Source: Competibacteraceae bacterium UBA6584 (GTDB taxonomy: Bacteria; Pseudomonadota; Gammaproteobacteria; Competibacterales; Competibacteraceae). From it: DNA of 43,062 nt. Position 1 is the stretch's first letter, and the number at the start of each line of letters is the position of its first letter. Below the pieces are notes generated by a model that had not been told where the DNA came from, searched no databases, and worked only from the letters and a program-made list of their open reading frames with translations. This document shows positions 15,403-22,760 of this stretch, one piece after another. The stretch is from positions 1 through 43,062 of the forward strand of contig DJIW01000105.1 of NCBI GenBank assembly GCA_002433805.1, written 5' to 3'. A program made the position numbers and the translations under genes.

Positions 15403-16481
15403 ACCCATCCGTGTTGGCCAAGCTGGAGCAGTTGGCGGTGCGTCATGAAGAAGTGAGCGCGCTGCTGGCCGAGCCTGAAATCATCGGCGATAACGACCGG
15501 TTTCGCCTGCTGTCGGTGGAGTACGCGCAATTGCAGCCGGTGGTGGATGGGTTTCGACGCTATTGCCGGGTTCTGGACGATCTGGCGTCGGCGCGCGACC
15601 TGGCGGGCGACAGCGATCCCGAATTGCGCGCCCTGGCGCAGGACGAGCTGTCGGATATCGAAACCCGCCGCGCCGAACAGGAACGGACCCTGCAATTGTT
15701 GTTGCTGCCGCGCGATCCGCACGACGCCGGCAACGTGTTTCTGGAAATCCGCGCCGGCACCGGCGGCGATGAGGCGGCGTTGTTCGCCGGGGATTTATTG
15801 CGGATGTACGCCCGCTATGCCGAACTGCGGGGTTGGAAGCTGGAGCCGCTCGGCGAAAGTCCCGGCGAGCACGGCGGCTACAAGGAAGTCATCACCCGAA
15901 TCATCGGTCACGGGGCTTATTCGCGGCTCAAGTTTGAATCCGGCGCGCATCGGGTGCAGCGGGTGCCGGAGACCGAGGCGCAGGGCCGCATCCACACCTC
16001 CGCCGCCACGGTGGCGGTGTTGCCGGAGCTTTCGGAAGTGGAGGAAATCGAAATCAATTCCGGCGATTTGCGGATCGATACCTACCGCGCCTCCGGGGCG
16101 GGCGGCCAGCACGTCAACAAGACCGATTCGGCCATCCGCATCACCCATCTGCCGAGCGGCATCGTGGTGGAATGTCAGGACGAACGCTCCCAGCATAAGA
16201 ACCGGTCGCGGGCGATGTCGCTGTTGCAGGCGAAACTGCTGGCGGCGGAGCGGGAAAAACAGACCAGCGCCCAGGCGCGTTCCCGAAAATTGCAGGTCGG
16301 CAGCGGCGACCGTTCCGAGCGCATCCGCACCTATAACTTCCCGCAAGGCCGCGTCACCGATCACCGCGTCAATCTGACCCTCTACAAGTTGGGCGAGATT
16401 CTGGAGGGCCAACTCGACGCCGTGATCGAACCGTTGATTCAGGACTATCAGGCCGACCAGCTGGCGGCGCTGTCTGAGTGA
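15399..16481 (+). CDS. prfA: Peptide chain release factor 1
   Basis: RF1 terminates translation at UAG and UAA. The 360-residue product has the codon-reading tripeptide PET in VQRVPETEAQGRIHTS (the PxT motif of RF1) and the catalytic GGQ at 235-237 in SGAGGQHVNKTDSAIRI, whose Gln is methylated by PrmC. The length equals E. coli RF1. The ATG overlaps the hemA stop and the TGA overlaps the prmC GTG, so hemA-prfA-prmC is tightly coupled, as in most gammaproteobacteria. Confidence 0.98.
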   Translation: MNPSVLAKLEQLAVRHEEVSALLAEPEIIGDNDRFRLLSVEYAQLQPVVDGFRRYCRVLDDLASARDLAGDSDPELRALAQDELSDIETRRAEQERTLQLLLLPRDPHDAGNVFLEIRAGTGGDEAALFAGDLLRMYARYAELRGWKLEPLGESPGEHGGYKEVITRIIGHGAYSRLKFESGAHRVQRVPETEAQGRIHTSAATVAVLPELSEVEEIEINSGDLRIDTYRASGAGGQHVNKTDSAIRITHLPSGIVVECQDERSQHKNRSRAMSLLQAKLLAAEREKQTSAQARSRKLQVGSGDRSERIRTYNFPQGRVTDHRVNLTLYKLGEILEGQLDAVIEPLIQDYQADQLAALSE

Positions 16482-17326
16482 GCGAACGGACTCTGGGCGG
16501 CCTGCTGGCGGCGGCGGCGCGGCGGCTGAGCGCGAGTAGCGACACGCCGCGCTTGGACGCCGAGCTGCTGTTGGCGGAGGCGCTTGGGTGTTCCCGCGCG
16601 CATCTCATCGCCTGGCCGGGGCGCGAGCCAAAACCGGACCAGGCCGCCCGCTTCGCCGCTTGGCTGGAACGCCGGCTCGCCGGCGAACCGGTGGCCTACC
16701 TGCTCGGTCGGCGGGAATTTTGGTCGCTGGAATTGACGGTCACCCCGGATACCTTGATCCCGCGCCCCGAAACCGAGTTATTGGTTGAATTGGCCCTGGC
16801 GCGCCTGTCGGCGGGCCGGCCGGCGGCGGTGGCCGATTTGGGGACCGGCAGCGGCGCGATCGCCCTGGCGCTGGCGGTCGAGCGCCCGCGAGCGCGGATC
16901 GTCGCCACCGACCGCAGTCCCGGCGCGTTGGCCGTCGCCCGAGATAACGCGGCGCGCTTGGGCCTCGCCAACGTTGAATTCCGCCGAGGCGATTGGTGCG
17001 CGCCGCTGGCGGGCGAACGTTTTGAATTGATCGTTTCCAACCCGCCGTACGTGGCGACAGCCGATCCGCGTTGGCGAGCGGGCGAATTGCGGTTCGAGCC
17101 GGCCGAGGCGTTGGTGGCGGGCGCGGGCGGCCTGGACGCCTTGCGCGCCATCATCGCGCAAGCGCCTTCGTGTTTGTCGCCGGGCGGGTGGCTGCTGTTG
17201 GAGCATGGTTACGATCAGGGCGAAGCGGCGCCGGCGTTGCTGCGGCAACGGGGATTTGTCGAAGTGGCCGACTATCCCGACGCCGCCGGCGTGAGCCGGT
17301 GCGGTTGCGGCCGCTGGCCGGGTTGA
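16478..17326 (+). CDS. prmC: Release factor glutamine methyltransferase
   Basis: PrmC methylates the GGQ glutamine of RF1 and RF2 using S-adenosylmethionine. The 282-residue product has an N-terminal helical substrate-binding domain, the PRPETELLVE segment, the SAM loop VADLGTGSGAIALALAVERP, and the catalytic NPPY at 188-191. It begins with a GTG that overlaps the prfA stop by 4 bases. The enzyme and its substrate gene are thus adjacent. The C-terminus ends in an unusual RCGCGRWPG, where typical members end with DLAGRDR; this may be divergence. Confidence 0.95.
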   Translation: MSERTLGGLLAAAARRLSASSDTPRLDAELLLAEALGCSRAHLIAWPGREPKPDQAARFAAWLERRLAGEPVAYLLGRREFWSLELTVTPDTLIPRPETELLVELALARLSAGRPAAVADLGTGSGAIALALAVERPRARIVATDRSPGALAVARDNAARLGLANVEFRRGDWCAPLAGERFELIVSNPPYVATADPRWRAGELRFEPAEALVAGAGGLDALRAIIAQAPSCLSPGGWLLLEHGYDQGEAAPALLRQRGFVEVADYPDAAGVSRCGCGRWPG

Positions 17327-17411
17327 AAAATCGTCCGCTGGCGTATAGGGTTAGAGTGGAGTCGTTCGCGACGGGGCTTGCCGCTTTCGAACAGCCTTGG
17401 AGGAGGGCGTC

Positions 17412-17822
17412 ATGCGCGCCGATGCCGATGAGCTGTACAAACACCGCATCATCCAATTCTGCCGGTTTCATCCCGATCCGGATCAGGTGCGTTCGGCGGC
17501 GCTTTGGTTGCAAGGCGTGGCCGGCGTTCAAACCGTCGAGCTATTGCCGCCGCACGCCTTGGCGCTGGTCTATGACCTGCGCCTAGTCACCTTGGAGCGC
17601 ATCGAGCACGCCTTGAGCGAACTCGGCTACCATCTCGATAACAGCCTGCTGTGCAAACTCAGACGCGCGCTGTTTTATTACACCGAGGAAACCCAGCGGG
17701 AGAATCTGGCCATCGTTCAGGACGGCGAGATCATCCAGCGGGAAGTGTTCGTCAATCGCTACCAGCGAGTGACCCACGGTTGTCGCGATCCGCAGCCGGA
17801 ATATTGGCGGGAATACCAATGA
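17412..17822 (+). CDS. Uncharacterised protein with HMA-like fold but no CxxC
   Basis: The product has 136 residues. The segment WLQGVAGVQTVELLPPHALA followed by ERIEHALSELGYHLDN has the strand-helix-strand spacing of a heavy-metal-associated ferredoxin-like domain. The metal-binding CxxC is absent; the only cysteines are single ones. The C-terminal part (ENLAIVQDGEIIQREVFVNR, then YQRVTHGCRDPQPEYWREYQ) is not one I recognise. The frame is open to a TTG at 17397, but the ATG at 17412 follows a GGAGGAGG ribosome site. It lies 85 bases after prmC and before creA. I cannot assign a function; a non-metal protein-interaction role is possible. Confidence 0.7.
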   Translation: MRADADELYKHRIIQFCRFHPDPDQVRSAALWLQGVAGVQTVELLPPHALALVYDLRLVTLERIEHALSELGYHLDNSLLCKLRRALFYYTEETQRENLAIVQDGEIIQREVFVNRYQRVTHGCRDPQPEYWREYQ

Positions 17823-17945
17823 AGGCCCGCTGCAAATTTCGGCCGCGAAGCGGATCGGGGCGAACGCGCGCCGCATGATCCCCCGACGCGCCAAGATTGC
17901 GGTATTCTCGCCAAGCATTTTTTCAATCCGTGGAGATCGCACCTG

Positions 17946-18425
17946 ATGAAGCGCATTGTTTTAGGGAGTTTGGTGTTCGGCGCGCTGGCGCTGGCGGCGC
18001 AAGCCGAGGAAATCGGCAGCGTCGATACCGTCTTCAAGCTGCTGGGACCGGATCATAAAATCGTCGTCGAAGCCTTCGACGATCCAAAAATCGACGGCGT
18101 GACCTGTTACGTCAGCCGCTCCAAGACCGGCGGCATTAAGGGTGGGCTGGGCTTGGCCGAGGATACCGCCGATGCGTCCATCGCCTGCCGGCAGGTCGGA
18201 CCCATCAACATGAAAGAGAAATTCAAGGACGGCGAGGAAGTCTTCAGCGAACGCCGCTCGTTGATTTTTAAGAAGTTGCAGGTGGTCCGCTTTCTGGATG
18301 AGGCTCGCAACACGCTGATTTACGTCGTCTACAGCGACCGGGTCATCGAGGGCTCGCCGAAAAACTCCGTTACGGCGGTTCCGATCATGCCGTGGGGTAA
18401 CGCCACGGCCAAAACGACCCCGTAA
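17946..18425 (+). CDS. creA: CreA family periplasmic protein
   Basis: This 159-residue precursor has a signal peptide (MKRIVLGSLVFGALALAAQA, cleavage after AQA). The mature part closely follows E. coli CreA: EEIGSVDTVFKLLGPDHKIV, VTCYVSRSKTGGIKGGLGLA, and VEGSPKNS-like IEGSPKNSVTAVPIMPWG. Two cysteines, in VTCYV and ASIACRQ, could form a disulfide. CreA is a conserved periplasmic protein without a settled function. It is not accompanied here by creBCD, so a link with the CreBC two-component system is not supported by context. It converges with the sirtuin gene, 9 bases apart. Confidence 0.93.
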   Translation: MKRIVLGSLVFGALALAAQAEEIGSVDTVFKLLGPDHKIVVEAFDDPKIDGVTCYVSRSKTGGIKGGLGLAEDTADASIACRQVGPINMKEKFKDGEEVFSERRSLIFKKLQVVRFLDEARNTLIYVVYSDRVIEGSPKNSVTAVPIMPWGNATAKTTP

Positions 18426-18429
18426 CCGA

Positions 18430-18443
18430 CGGTCCTAGGACCG
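18430..18443. repeat. 14-bp perfect palindrome at the creA/sirtuin convergent end
   Basis: CGGTCCTAGGACCG is fully self-complementary. It spans the gap after the creA stop and the last codon and stop of the sirtuin gene. It may help end transcription in both directions, but no T-tract follows on either strand. Confidence 0.5.
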
Positions 18444-19355
18444 GGCGGCGTTGGAATGAGTGATCGGCCCGGTTGACGCCGGCGCGAGATTCGCGGGGTC
18501 AGGCGCGTTCGCGGTGACGCCCAACCGGGTTAAGAGTTCGTCCAGCGCCGTTTCGCAAGGCATATTCGCCTTCAGCGTCAATTCGTCGTCGGCTCGGGTG
18601 CGGCCGAGATTCACGGCGGCGATGGGCTGGCCTTGGTCGGCGGCTATCTTGCAAAAGCGGTAGCCGGAAAACACGGTCAGAGAGGAGCCGACCACCAGCA
18701 AAGCGCCCGCTTCGCTCAGGCGCTGGCGCGCCTGTTCCACGCGCGATTTCGGTACGGCTTCGCCGAAAAACACCACCGACGGTTTTAATATGCCCCCGCA
18801 GCGCGGGCAGTCGGGAGGGTGAAAACCGCTGTAATTCACTCGCTCCAAATCGGCGTCGCCATCCGGGGCCAACGCCGCCGCCGACACCGCAAAGTCAGGA
18901 TTGTCAGCCCTCATCCTTTCCTGCACGACGTCACGCGATTCTCGATACGGACATTGCAAGCACACCACGGTATCGAGCCGGCCGTGCAAGTCGATCACCC
19001 GACGACTGCCCGCCTGTTGGTGCAAGCCATCCACGTTTTGAGTGACTAATTGATGGATGAAACCGGCTGTTTCTAGGGCGGCCAGGGCGCGGTGGGCGCG
19101 ATTGGGCCGGGCGCTGGCAAACGCCGGCCACCCTGCTAGGCTGCGCGCCCAATAACGACGGCGGGCCGGCTCGCCACCGATAAAGTCCTGATACAGGATC
19201 GGCGGGCGGCGTTTCCAACTGCCGTTGGCGTCCCGGTAATCGGGGATGCCGGAATCGGTGCTGCACCCCGCCCCGGTCAATACGAACAGCGGTCGGTGCC
19301 GTGTGACAAATTCCGCTAAGGTGTCCAACAATCTCGCGGCGGTAATAGGTCTCAT
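18435..19355 (-). CDS. Sir2-family NAD-dependent protein deacylase (SIRT4-like)
   Basis: Sirtuins remove acyl groups from lysines using NAD+. The 306-residue product has the NAD loop GAGCSTDSGIPDYRD at 28-42, TQNVDGLH at 105-112, the catalytic His124 in DLHGRLD, and four zinc cysteines: Cys132/Cys135 (CLQC) and Cys183/Cys186 (CPRC). VGSSLTVFSGYRF and AVNLGRT complete the Rossmann site. The DLHGRLDTV and FFGEAVP forms resemble class II (SIRT4-like) enzymes, whose deacylase substrates vary; the substrate here is unknown. It is divergent from the V4R/cyclase pair across an AT-rich gap with a 36-bp palindrome. The C-terminal tail after residue 285 is low-complexity. Confidence 0.93.
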   Translation of the reverse strand: MRPITAARLLDTLAEFVTRHRPLFVLTGAGCSTDSGIPDYRDANGSWKRRPPILYQDFIGGEPARRRYWARSLAGWPAFASARPNRAHRALAALETAGFIHQLVTQNVDGLHQQAGSRRVIDLHGRLDTVVCLQCPYRESRDVVQERMRADNPDFAVSAAALAPDGDADLERVNYSGFHPPDCPRCGGILKPSVVFFGEAVPKSRVEQARQRLSEAGALLVVGSSLTVFSGYRFCKIAADQGQPIAAVNLGRTRADDELTLKANMPCETALDELLTRLGVTANAPDPANLAPASTGPITHSNAARS

Positions 19356-19507
19356 GACTGATTCATAAATTCTGATTTGACAGCTCCGGTCAAGAATTTT
19401 CAGAACTCCTTGAGGCTTATCGGCTTTCGAGGACGTGTTAGTTGCGCTAAATTTTTTATAAACAGCAAATTAGGCACATTTATTGCTGATATTTTTGAAA
19501 GTTTATT

Positions 19508-19543
19508 GTAACTAAAATAAATCTTAAGATTTATTTTAGTTAC
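19508..19543. promoter_or_regulatory. Perfect 36-bp palindrome, candidate operator
   Basis: The half-site GTAACTAAAATAAATCTT is followed immediately by its exact reverse complement, giving 18+18 bp with no spacer and no mismatch. It sits 54 bp before the V4R gene and 152 bp before the divergent sirtuin gene. Each half contains TAAAAT, a good -10 match, and TTGAAA lies at 19495-19500, so it may overlap a promoter. There is no T-tract, so a terminator is less likely than a binding site for a dimeric or tetrameric regulator. Confidence 0.75.
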
Positions 19544-19597
19544 TAAAGTTCGATTTCATCAGGTCGATTAAATTCATATTACTAGAAGGGTATTATT

Positions 19598-20134
19598 ATG
19601 ATTCCTAATTTTGGCGAAAATTATTCTTTTCAATGGGATGATCTAGGAGATATCGAATTCGGTCGTCCCAATCTTGGCCATAACGTGCCGGTCGTGGTGT
19701 ATCGCCTCTCCCAATACACCATGCGGGAAGTGTTGGCCCAACGCTATGGGGACGAGACGGCGGCGACGATCTTGCGCGATGCCGGCTGGATTTCCGGCCG
19801 GGAGTTTTGCCTGAATCTTTTGAACCGTGAACAATCGTTTAGTGCGTTTATGAGCGAGGTTCAAACCAAGCTCAAGGAATTGGGCATCGGGGTTTTGCGC
19901 GTCGAAAAGGCCAATTTGGACCAACTCTTGTTTACATTGACCGTTTCCGAGGATTTGGACTGTTCGGGATTGCCGCTTTCAGGCGCCACGGTTTGCGACT
20001 ACGACGAAGGTTTCATCGCCGGTCTGTTATACACTTATACTGGTCAAGCGTTCTCCGCCAAGGAGGTCGACTGTTGGGCGACCGGCGACCGAACGTGTCG
20101 TTTCGAGGTTAAACCGGATATCAGGGTTGCGTGA
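19598..20134 (+). CDS. V4R (4-vinyl reductase) domain sensor protein
   Basis: The 178-residue soluble protein has an N-terminal region (FGRPNLGHNVPVVVYRLSQY, then MREVLAQRYGDETAATILRD) and a C-terminal V4R domain with GATVCDYDEGFIAGLLYTYT and the ending VDCWATGDRTCRFEV. V4R domains bind small molecules and also form part of the sensing module of aromatic-responsive regulators such as DmpR/XylR. Cys and Asp residues in CDYDEG and the later CWATGDRTC are typical and may bind zinc. The ATG has AGAAGG about 8 bases upstream. Its stop overlaps the GTG of the diguanylate cyclase gene by 4 bases, so it is very likely the sensor partner of that enzyme. The ligand is unknown. Confidence 0.85.
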   Translation: MIPNFGENYSFQWDDLGDIEFGRPNLGHNVPVVVYRLSQYTMREVLAQRYGDETAATILRDAGWISGREFCLNLLNREQSFSAFMSEVQTKLKELGIGVLRVEKANLDQLLFTLTVSEDLDCSGLPLSGATVCDYDEGFIAGLLYTYTGQAFSAKEVDCWATGDRTCRFEVKPDIRVA

Positions 20135-21033
20135 ACGAGCAGGATCGCCGTTATTTGGCCGCCGCGGCCAGTAGCATCAAAAAGTTGCTGAGCGCGCGGA
20201 GCGCCGCGCCGCTGCGTCCCGACGGGCTGTCGCCGGACTTGCAGGCTTTTGCCGAGGCGTTTGACAGCTTGATCGAAGAGCTGGCGGTCTTGCGTCGTTT
20301 TACCGTCACGCTGGCCAATGGCGATCTCAGCTATGAAGCGCCGGCGAGACAGCACCTGCTCGATCCGCTCAAGCAACTGCAAGCCAACTTACGGCATCTG
20401 ACGTGGCAAACCCAACAGATCGCCGCCGGCAGCCTCGACCAGCGTGTGGATTATCTGGGCGAGTTTTCGGTCGCGTTCAACCAAATGATTCAGGGGCTTC
20501 GCGAAAAGCGCATCGCCGAGGAAAGAGTCCGTCATTTGAGCTTGCATGACGCGCTGACCGGATTGTTCAACCGTACCTACTTTAATGAGGAGATGGAGCG
20601 GTTGCGTTCGATCCAGGATTATCCAATCGGGTTTTTGATCGCCGATCTGGATGGCCTTAAACCGATCAACGACACCTACGGGCATCAAGTCGGCGATCTG
20701 ATGATCCAGCGCGCCGCGCGGGTGCTGGAGCACGGGGTGCGGACCGAGGATGTGGTGGCGCGGATCGGCGGCGATGAATTCGCCGTTATTTTGTACGGCA
20801 CCGACAGCGCGGAGGCCGAGGTGGTGATAGGTCGAATCCGGGATGCTGTGGAGTCGTACAACCGACGGAATCAAAATCTGCTTATTTCGCTGTCGCTGGG
20901 CGCGGGGGTCGCCACCGAGGCAACCGTGCTGGATGAGGCTTTGCGCCGGGCCGATGAGGCCATGTATCGGGACAAAATCCAGCGCAGGGGCAGGGGGCGC
21001 GACCAGCCTCGCAACAACAAGGGTTTTGGTTGA
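20131..21033 (+). CDS. Soluble HAMP-like/GGDEF diguanylate cyclase
   Basis: The enzyme would make c-di-GMP from two GTP. The 300-residue product lacks membrane helices. Residues 1-125 hold HAMP-like repeats (LANGDLSYEAP and IAAGSLDQRVDYLGEFSVAF), followed by a linker helix and a GGDEF domain starting DALTGLFNRTYF. The active-site motif GGDEF is intact at 213-217. The inhibitory RxxD (RTED, 204-207) is five residues ahead, so product feedback is expected. Start is the GTG that overlaps the V4R stop. With no transmembrane input of its own, the upstream V4R protein is the probable signal source. The tail is Arg/Gly-rich. It converges with ispF, 4 bases apart. Confidence 0.92.
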   Translation: MNEQDRRYLAAAASSIKKLLSARSAAPLRPDGLSPDLQAFAEAFDSLIEELAVLRRFTVTLANGDLSYEAPARQHLLDPLKQLQANLRHLTWQTQQIAAGSLDQRVDYLGEFSVAFNQMIQGLREKRIAEERVRHLSLHDALTGLFNRTYFNEEMERLRSIQDYPIGFLIADLDGLKPINDTYGHQVGDLMIQRAARVLEHGVRTEDVVARIGGDEFAVILYGTDSAEAEVVIGRIRDAVESYNRRNQNLLISLSLGAGVATEATVLDEALRRADEAMYRDKIQRRGRGRDQPRNNKGFG

Positions 21034-21037
21034 AGCC

Positions 21038-21505
21038 TTAGCGCAGCAGCGCGACCGCGTGCACGGCGATGCCTTCGCCGCGACCGATATAGCCCAGCCG
21101 TTCGGTGGTGGTGGCCTTGACGTTGACCCGATCCGGCAAGAGGCTGAGATCGGCGGCGATATGCGATTGCATCATCGGAATATGCGGGGCCATGCGCGGG
21201 TTTTGAGCGATGATGGTGGCGTCCACATTGCCCACCGCCAGCCGTTGTTGCCGCAGTAAGTCCGCCACCCGCCGCAGCAGAATCCGGCTGTCGATCGCCT
21301 GAAATTCGACGCTGCTGTCGGGAAAATGCCTGCCGATGTCGCCCAGGGCCGCCGCGCCCAACAGCGCGTCGCAAACGGCGTGCAGCAGCACATCGCCGTC
21401 GGAGTGCGCGATCAAACCGCGCGAATGCGGGATGCGGACCCCGCCCAGAGTAATGAACTCCCCCTCGCCAAAGGCGTGAACATCAAAGCCGTGGCCGATG
21501 CGCAT
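21038..21505 (-). CDS. ispF: 2-C-methyl-D-erythritol 2,4-cyclodiphosphate synthase
   Basis: IspF cyclises CDP-ME 2-phosphate to MEcPP with release of CMP in the MEP pathway. The 155-residue product has metal ligands Asp8 and His10 in GFDVHAF and His42 in DGDVLLHA. It also has LGDIGRHFPD and the cytidine-binding loop KATTTERLGYIGRGEGIA. Length is normal for the trimeric enzyme. GGAGG lies 6 bases before the ATG. It follows ispD by 19 bases, the usual ispDF order, and ends the accA-to-ispF run. Confidence 0.98.
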   Translation of the reverse strand: MRIGHGFDVHAFGEGEFITLGGVRIPHSRGLIAHSDGDVLLHAVCDALLGAAALGDIGRHFPDSSVEFQAIDSRILLRRVADLLRQQRLAVGNVDATIIAQNPRMAPHIPMMQSHIAADLSLLPDRVNVKATTTERLGYIGRGEGIAVHAVALLR

Positions 21506-21524
21506 TTCAAACCTCCAGCCCGCT

Positions 21525-22262
21525 TCAGACGGCGGACGCGGCTGGTTGGGAGAGGAAAAACTCCGCCAAGGCCAAATCTTCCGGACGGGTAATTTTAAGA
21601 TTATCGGCTCGGCCTTCGATCAGGCGCGGCGCGAATCCCGCCGCTTCCATCGCCGCCGCCTCGTCGGTGACCCACAATCCGCGCGCCAGCGCGGCCCGGA
21701 GGGCGGCGCGCAACGGTTCCAGACGGAACATTTGCGGGGTTAGCGCGTGCCAGAGCCGCGAACGGTCTAGGGTGGCCGCGACGCGGTCGCCGGCGTCGGC
21801 TTGCTTGAGCGTGTCTCGAACCGGGGTCGCCAACAACCCGCCGACCGGATCGTCGACCAGTTCGCGCAGCAACCGATCCAAGTCCGCTGAAGTCAGACAG
21901 GGGCGCGCGGCGTCGTGAACCAACACCCAAGCGTCTGGCGCGAGCCGCTCGCGCAAGGCGTCCAGTCCGTTGAGAACCGAATGGCAACGTTCCGCGCCGC
22001 CGGCGACGGTCAAGACGGGTTTATCGGTTTTGAGTTCGGCGGCGACCGTCGGCCACCGGCGGTCGGCGGCGTCCACGGCCACCGCGACGCCACGGATGCA
22101 AGGATGAAGGAGCAAGGTGGTCAGGGTATGGGCGATCACCGGCTGGCCGCGCAGAGTCAGATACTGCTTGGGAACGGAAGCCCCCATCCGCTTGCCCGCG
22201 CCGGCGGCCGGAACCACGGCCCAATACCCTGTTTCGGATCGATCGGCGGCGCCAGCGATCAT
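21525..22262 (-). CDS. ispD: 2-C-methyl-D-erythritol 4-phosphate cytidylyltransferase
   Basis: IspD couples MEP with CTP to form CDP-ME. The 245-residue nucleotidyltransferase has the CTP-binding motif VVPAAGAGKRMGASVPKQYL near 17-36, VAGGAERCHSVLNGLDAL, VLVHDAARPCL with the catalytic aspartate region, and VTDEAAAMEAAG near the C-terminus. An N-terminal lead of about a dozen residues (MIAGAADRSETG) precedes the fold. The ATG overlaps the ftsB stop by 4 bases (ATGA), so translation is coupled. Confidence 0.97.
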   Translation of the reverse strand: MIAGAADRSETGYWAVVPAAGAGKRMGASVPKQYLTLRGQPVIAHTLTTLLLHPCIRGVAVAVDAADRRWPTVAAELKTDKPVLTVAGGAERCHSVLNGLDALRERLAPDAWVLVHDAARPCLTSADLDRLLRELVDDPVGGLLATPVRDTLKQADAGDRVAATLDRSRLWHALTPQMFRLEPLRAALRAALARGLWVTDEAAAMEAAGFAPRLIEGRADNLKITRPEDLALAEFFLSQPAASAV

Positions 22263-22576
22263 TTGGAGGGGGCGGTCGGTTTGGCTTCAGTCGGCGCGGG
22301 CGCGGGTTTTTCCAGCAGCCGGTAGAAGGTTTCATCCTGGCGGATCATGCCCATCTCGGAGCGGGCGCGTTCCTCGATAGCGGTCATCCCGGTCTTCAAA
22401 TCCTGAATGTCGGCTTCCAATGCGCGATTGCGCTCGTTGAGCGCGGCGTTCTCCTCGGTTTGCGCCCGCACGGAGACGCGCAAGGCGTAGCTTTGCCGGA
22501 CGCCGTCCTCGTCGATCCACAGCAGGTATTGCAACATGACCAACGCGGCGATCAAGGCCGCGACCAGAATCCGCAT
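22259..22576 (-). CDS. ftsB: Cell division protein FtsB
   Basis: FtsB joins FtsL and FtsQ in the divisome. The 105-residue product has one N-terminal membrane helix (ILVAALIAALVMLQYLLWI, residues 3-21) and a periplasmic coiled coil with ENAALNERNRALEADIQDLK. It ends in a short Pro/Ala/Lys-rich tail after EERARSEMGMIRQDETFYRL, the conserved FtsB end. Position between eno and ispD is the standard gammaproteobacterial arrangement. A hairpin with T-rich downstream sequence lies between eno and ftsB, so ftsB may have its own promoter in the 184-bp gap. Confidence 0.95.
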   Translation of the reverse strand: MRILVAALIAALVMLQYLLWIDEDGVRQSYALRVSVRAQTEENAALNERNRALEADIQDLKTGMTAIEERARSEMGMIRQDETFYRLLEKPAPAPTEAKPTAPSK

Positions 22577-22645
22577 AAGGTGGCTGAGCTATCCAACTGA
22601 GAATGAAGTACTGCGGCGGCAGCGCCGGATCGGGCCGGCGTCCCC

Positions 22646-22680
22646 AAACTTAAACCCCCATCCCAAGGTTGGGATGGGGG
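22646..22680 (-). terminator. Hairpin terminator after eno
   Basis: On the minus strand CCCCCATCCCAA (22680-22669 as its complement) pairs perfectly with TTGGGATGGGGG around a CC centre, a 12-bp stem. It is followed by TTTAAGTTT (22654-22646). It lies 80 bases after the eno stop and before ftsB, suggesting partial or full termination of the pyrG-kdsA-eno transcript. The stem is almost self-complementary throughout, so it could also be a dispersed palindromic repeat. Confidence 0.6.
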
Positions 22681-22760
22681 CGAAAAACAGCAATTCGGAC
22701 GAGACTGGGCGCATTGCCCGGTCCCGTTGGCAGCCGAACCGCCGCTTTTGGGTCGCGCGA

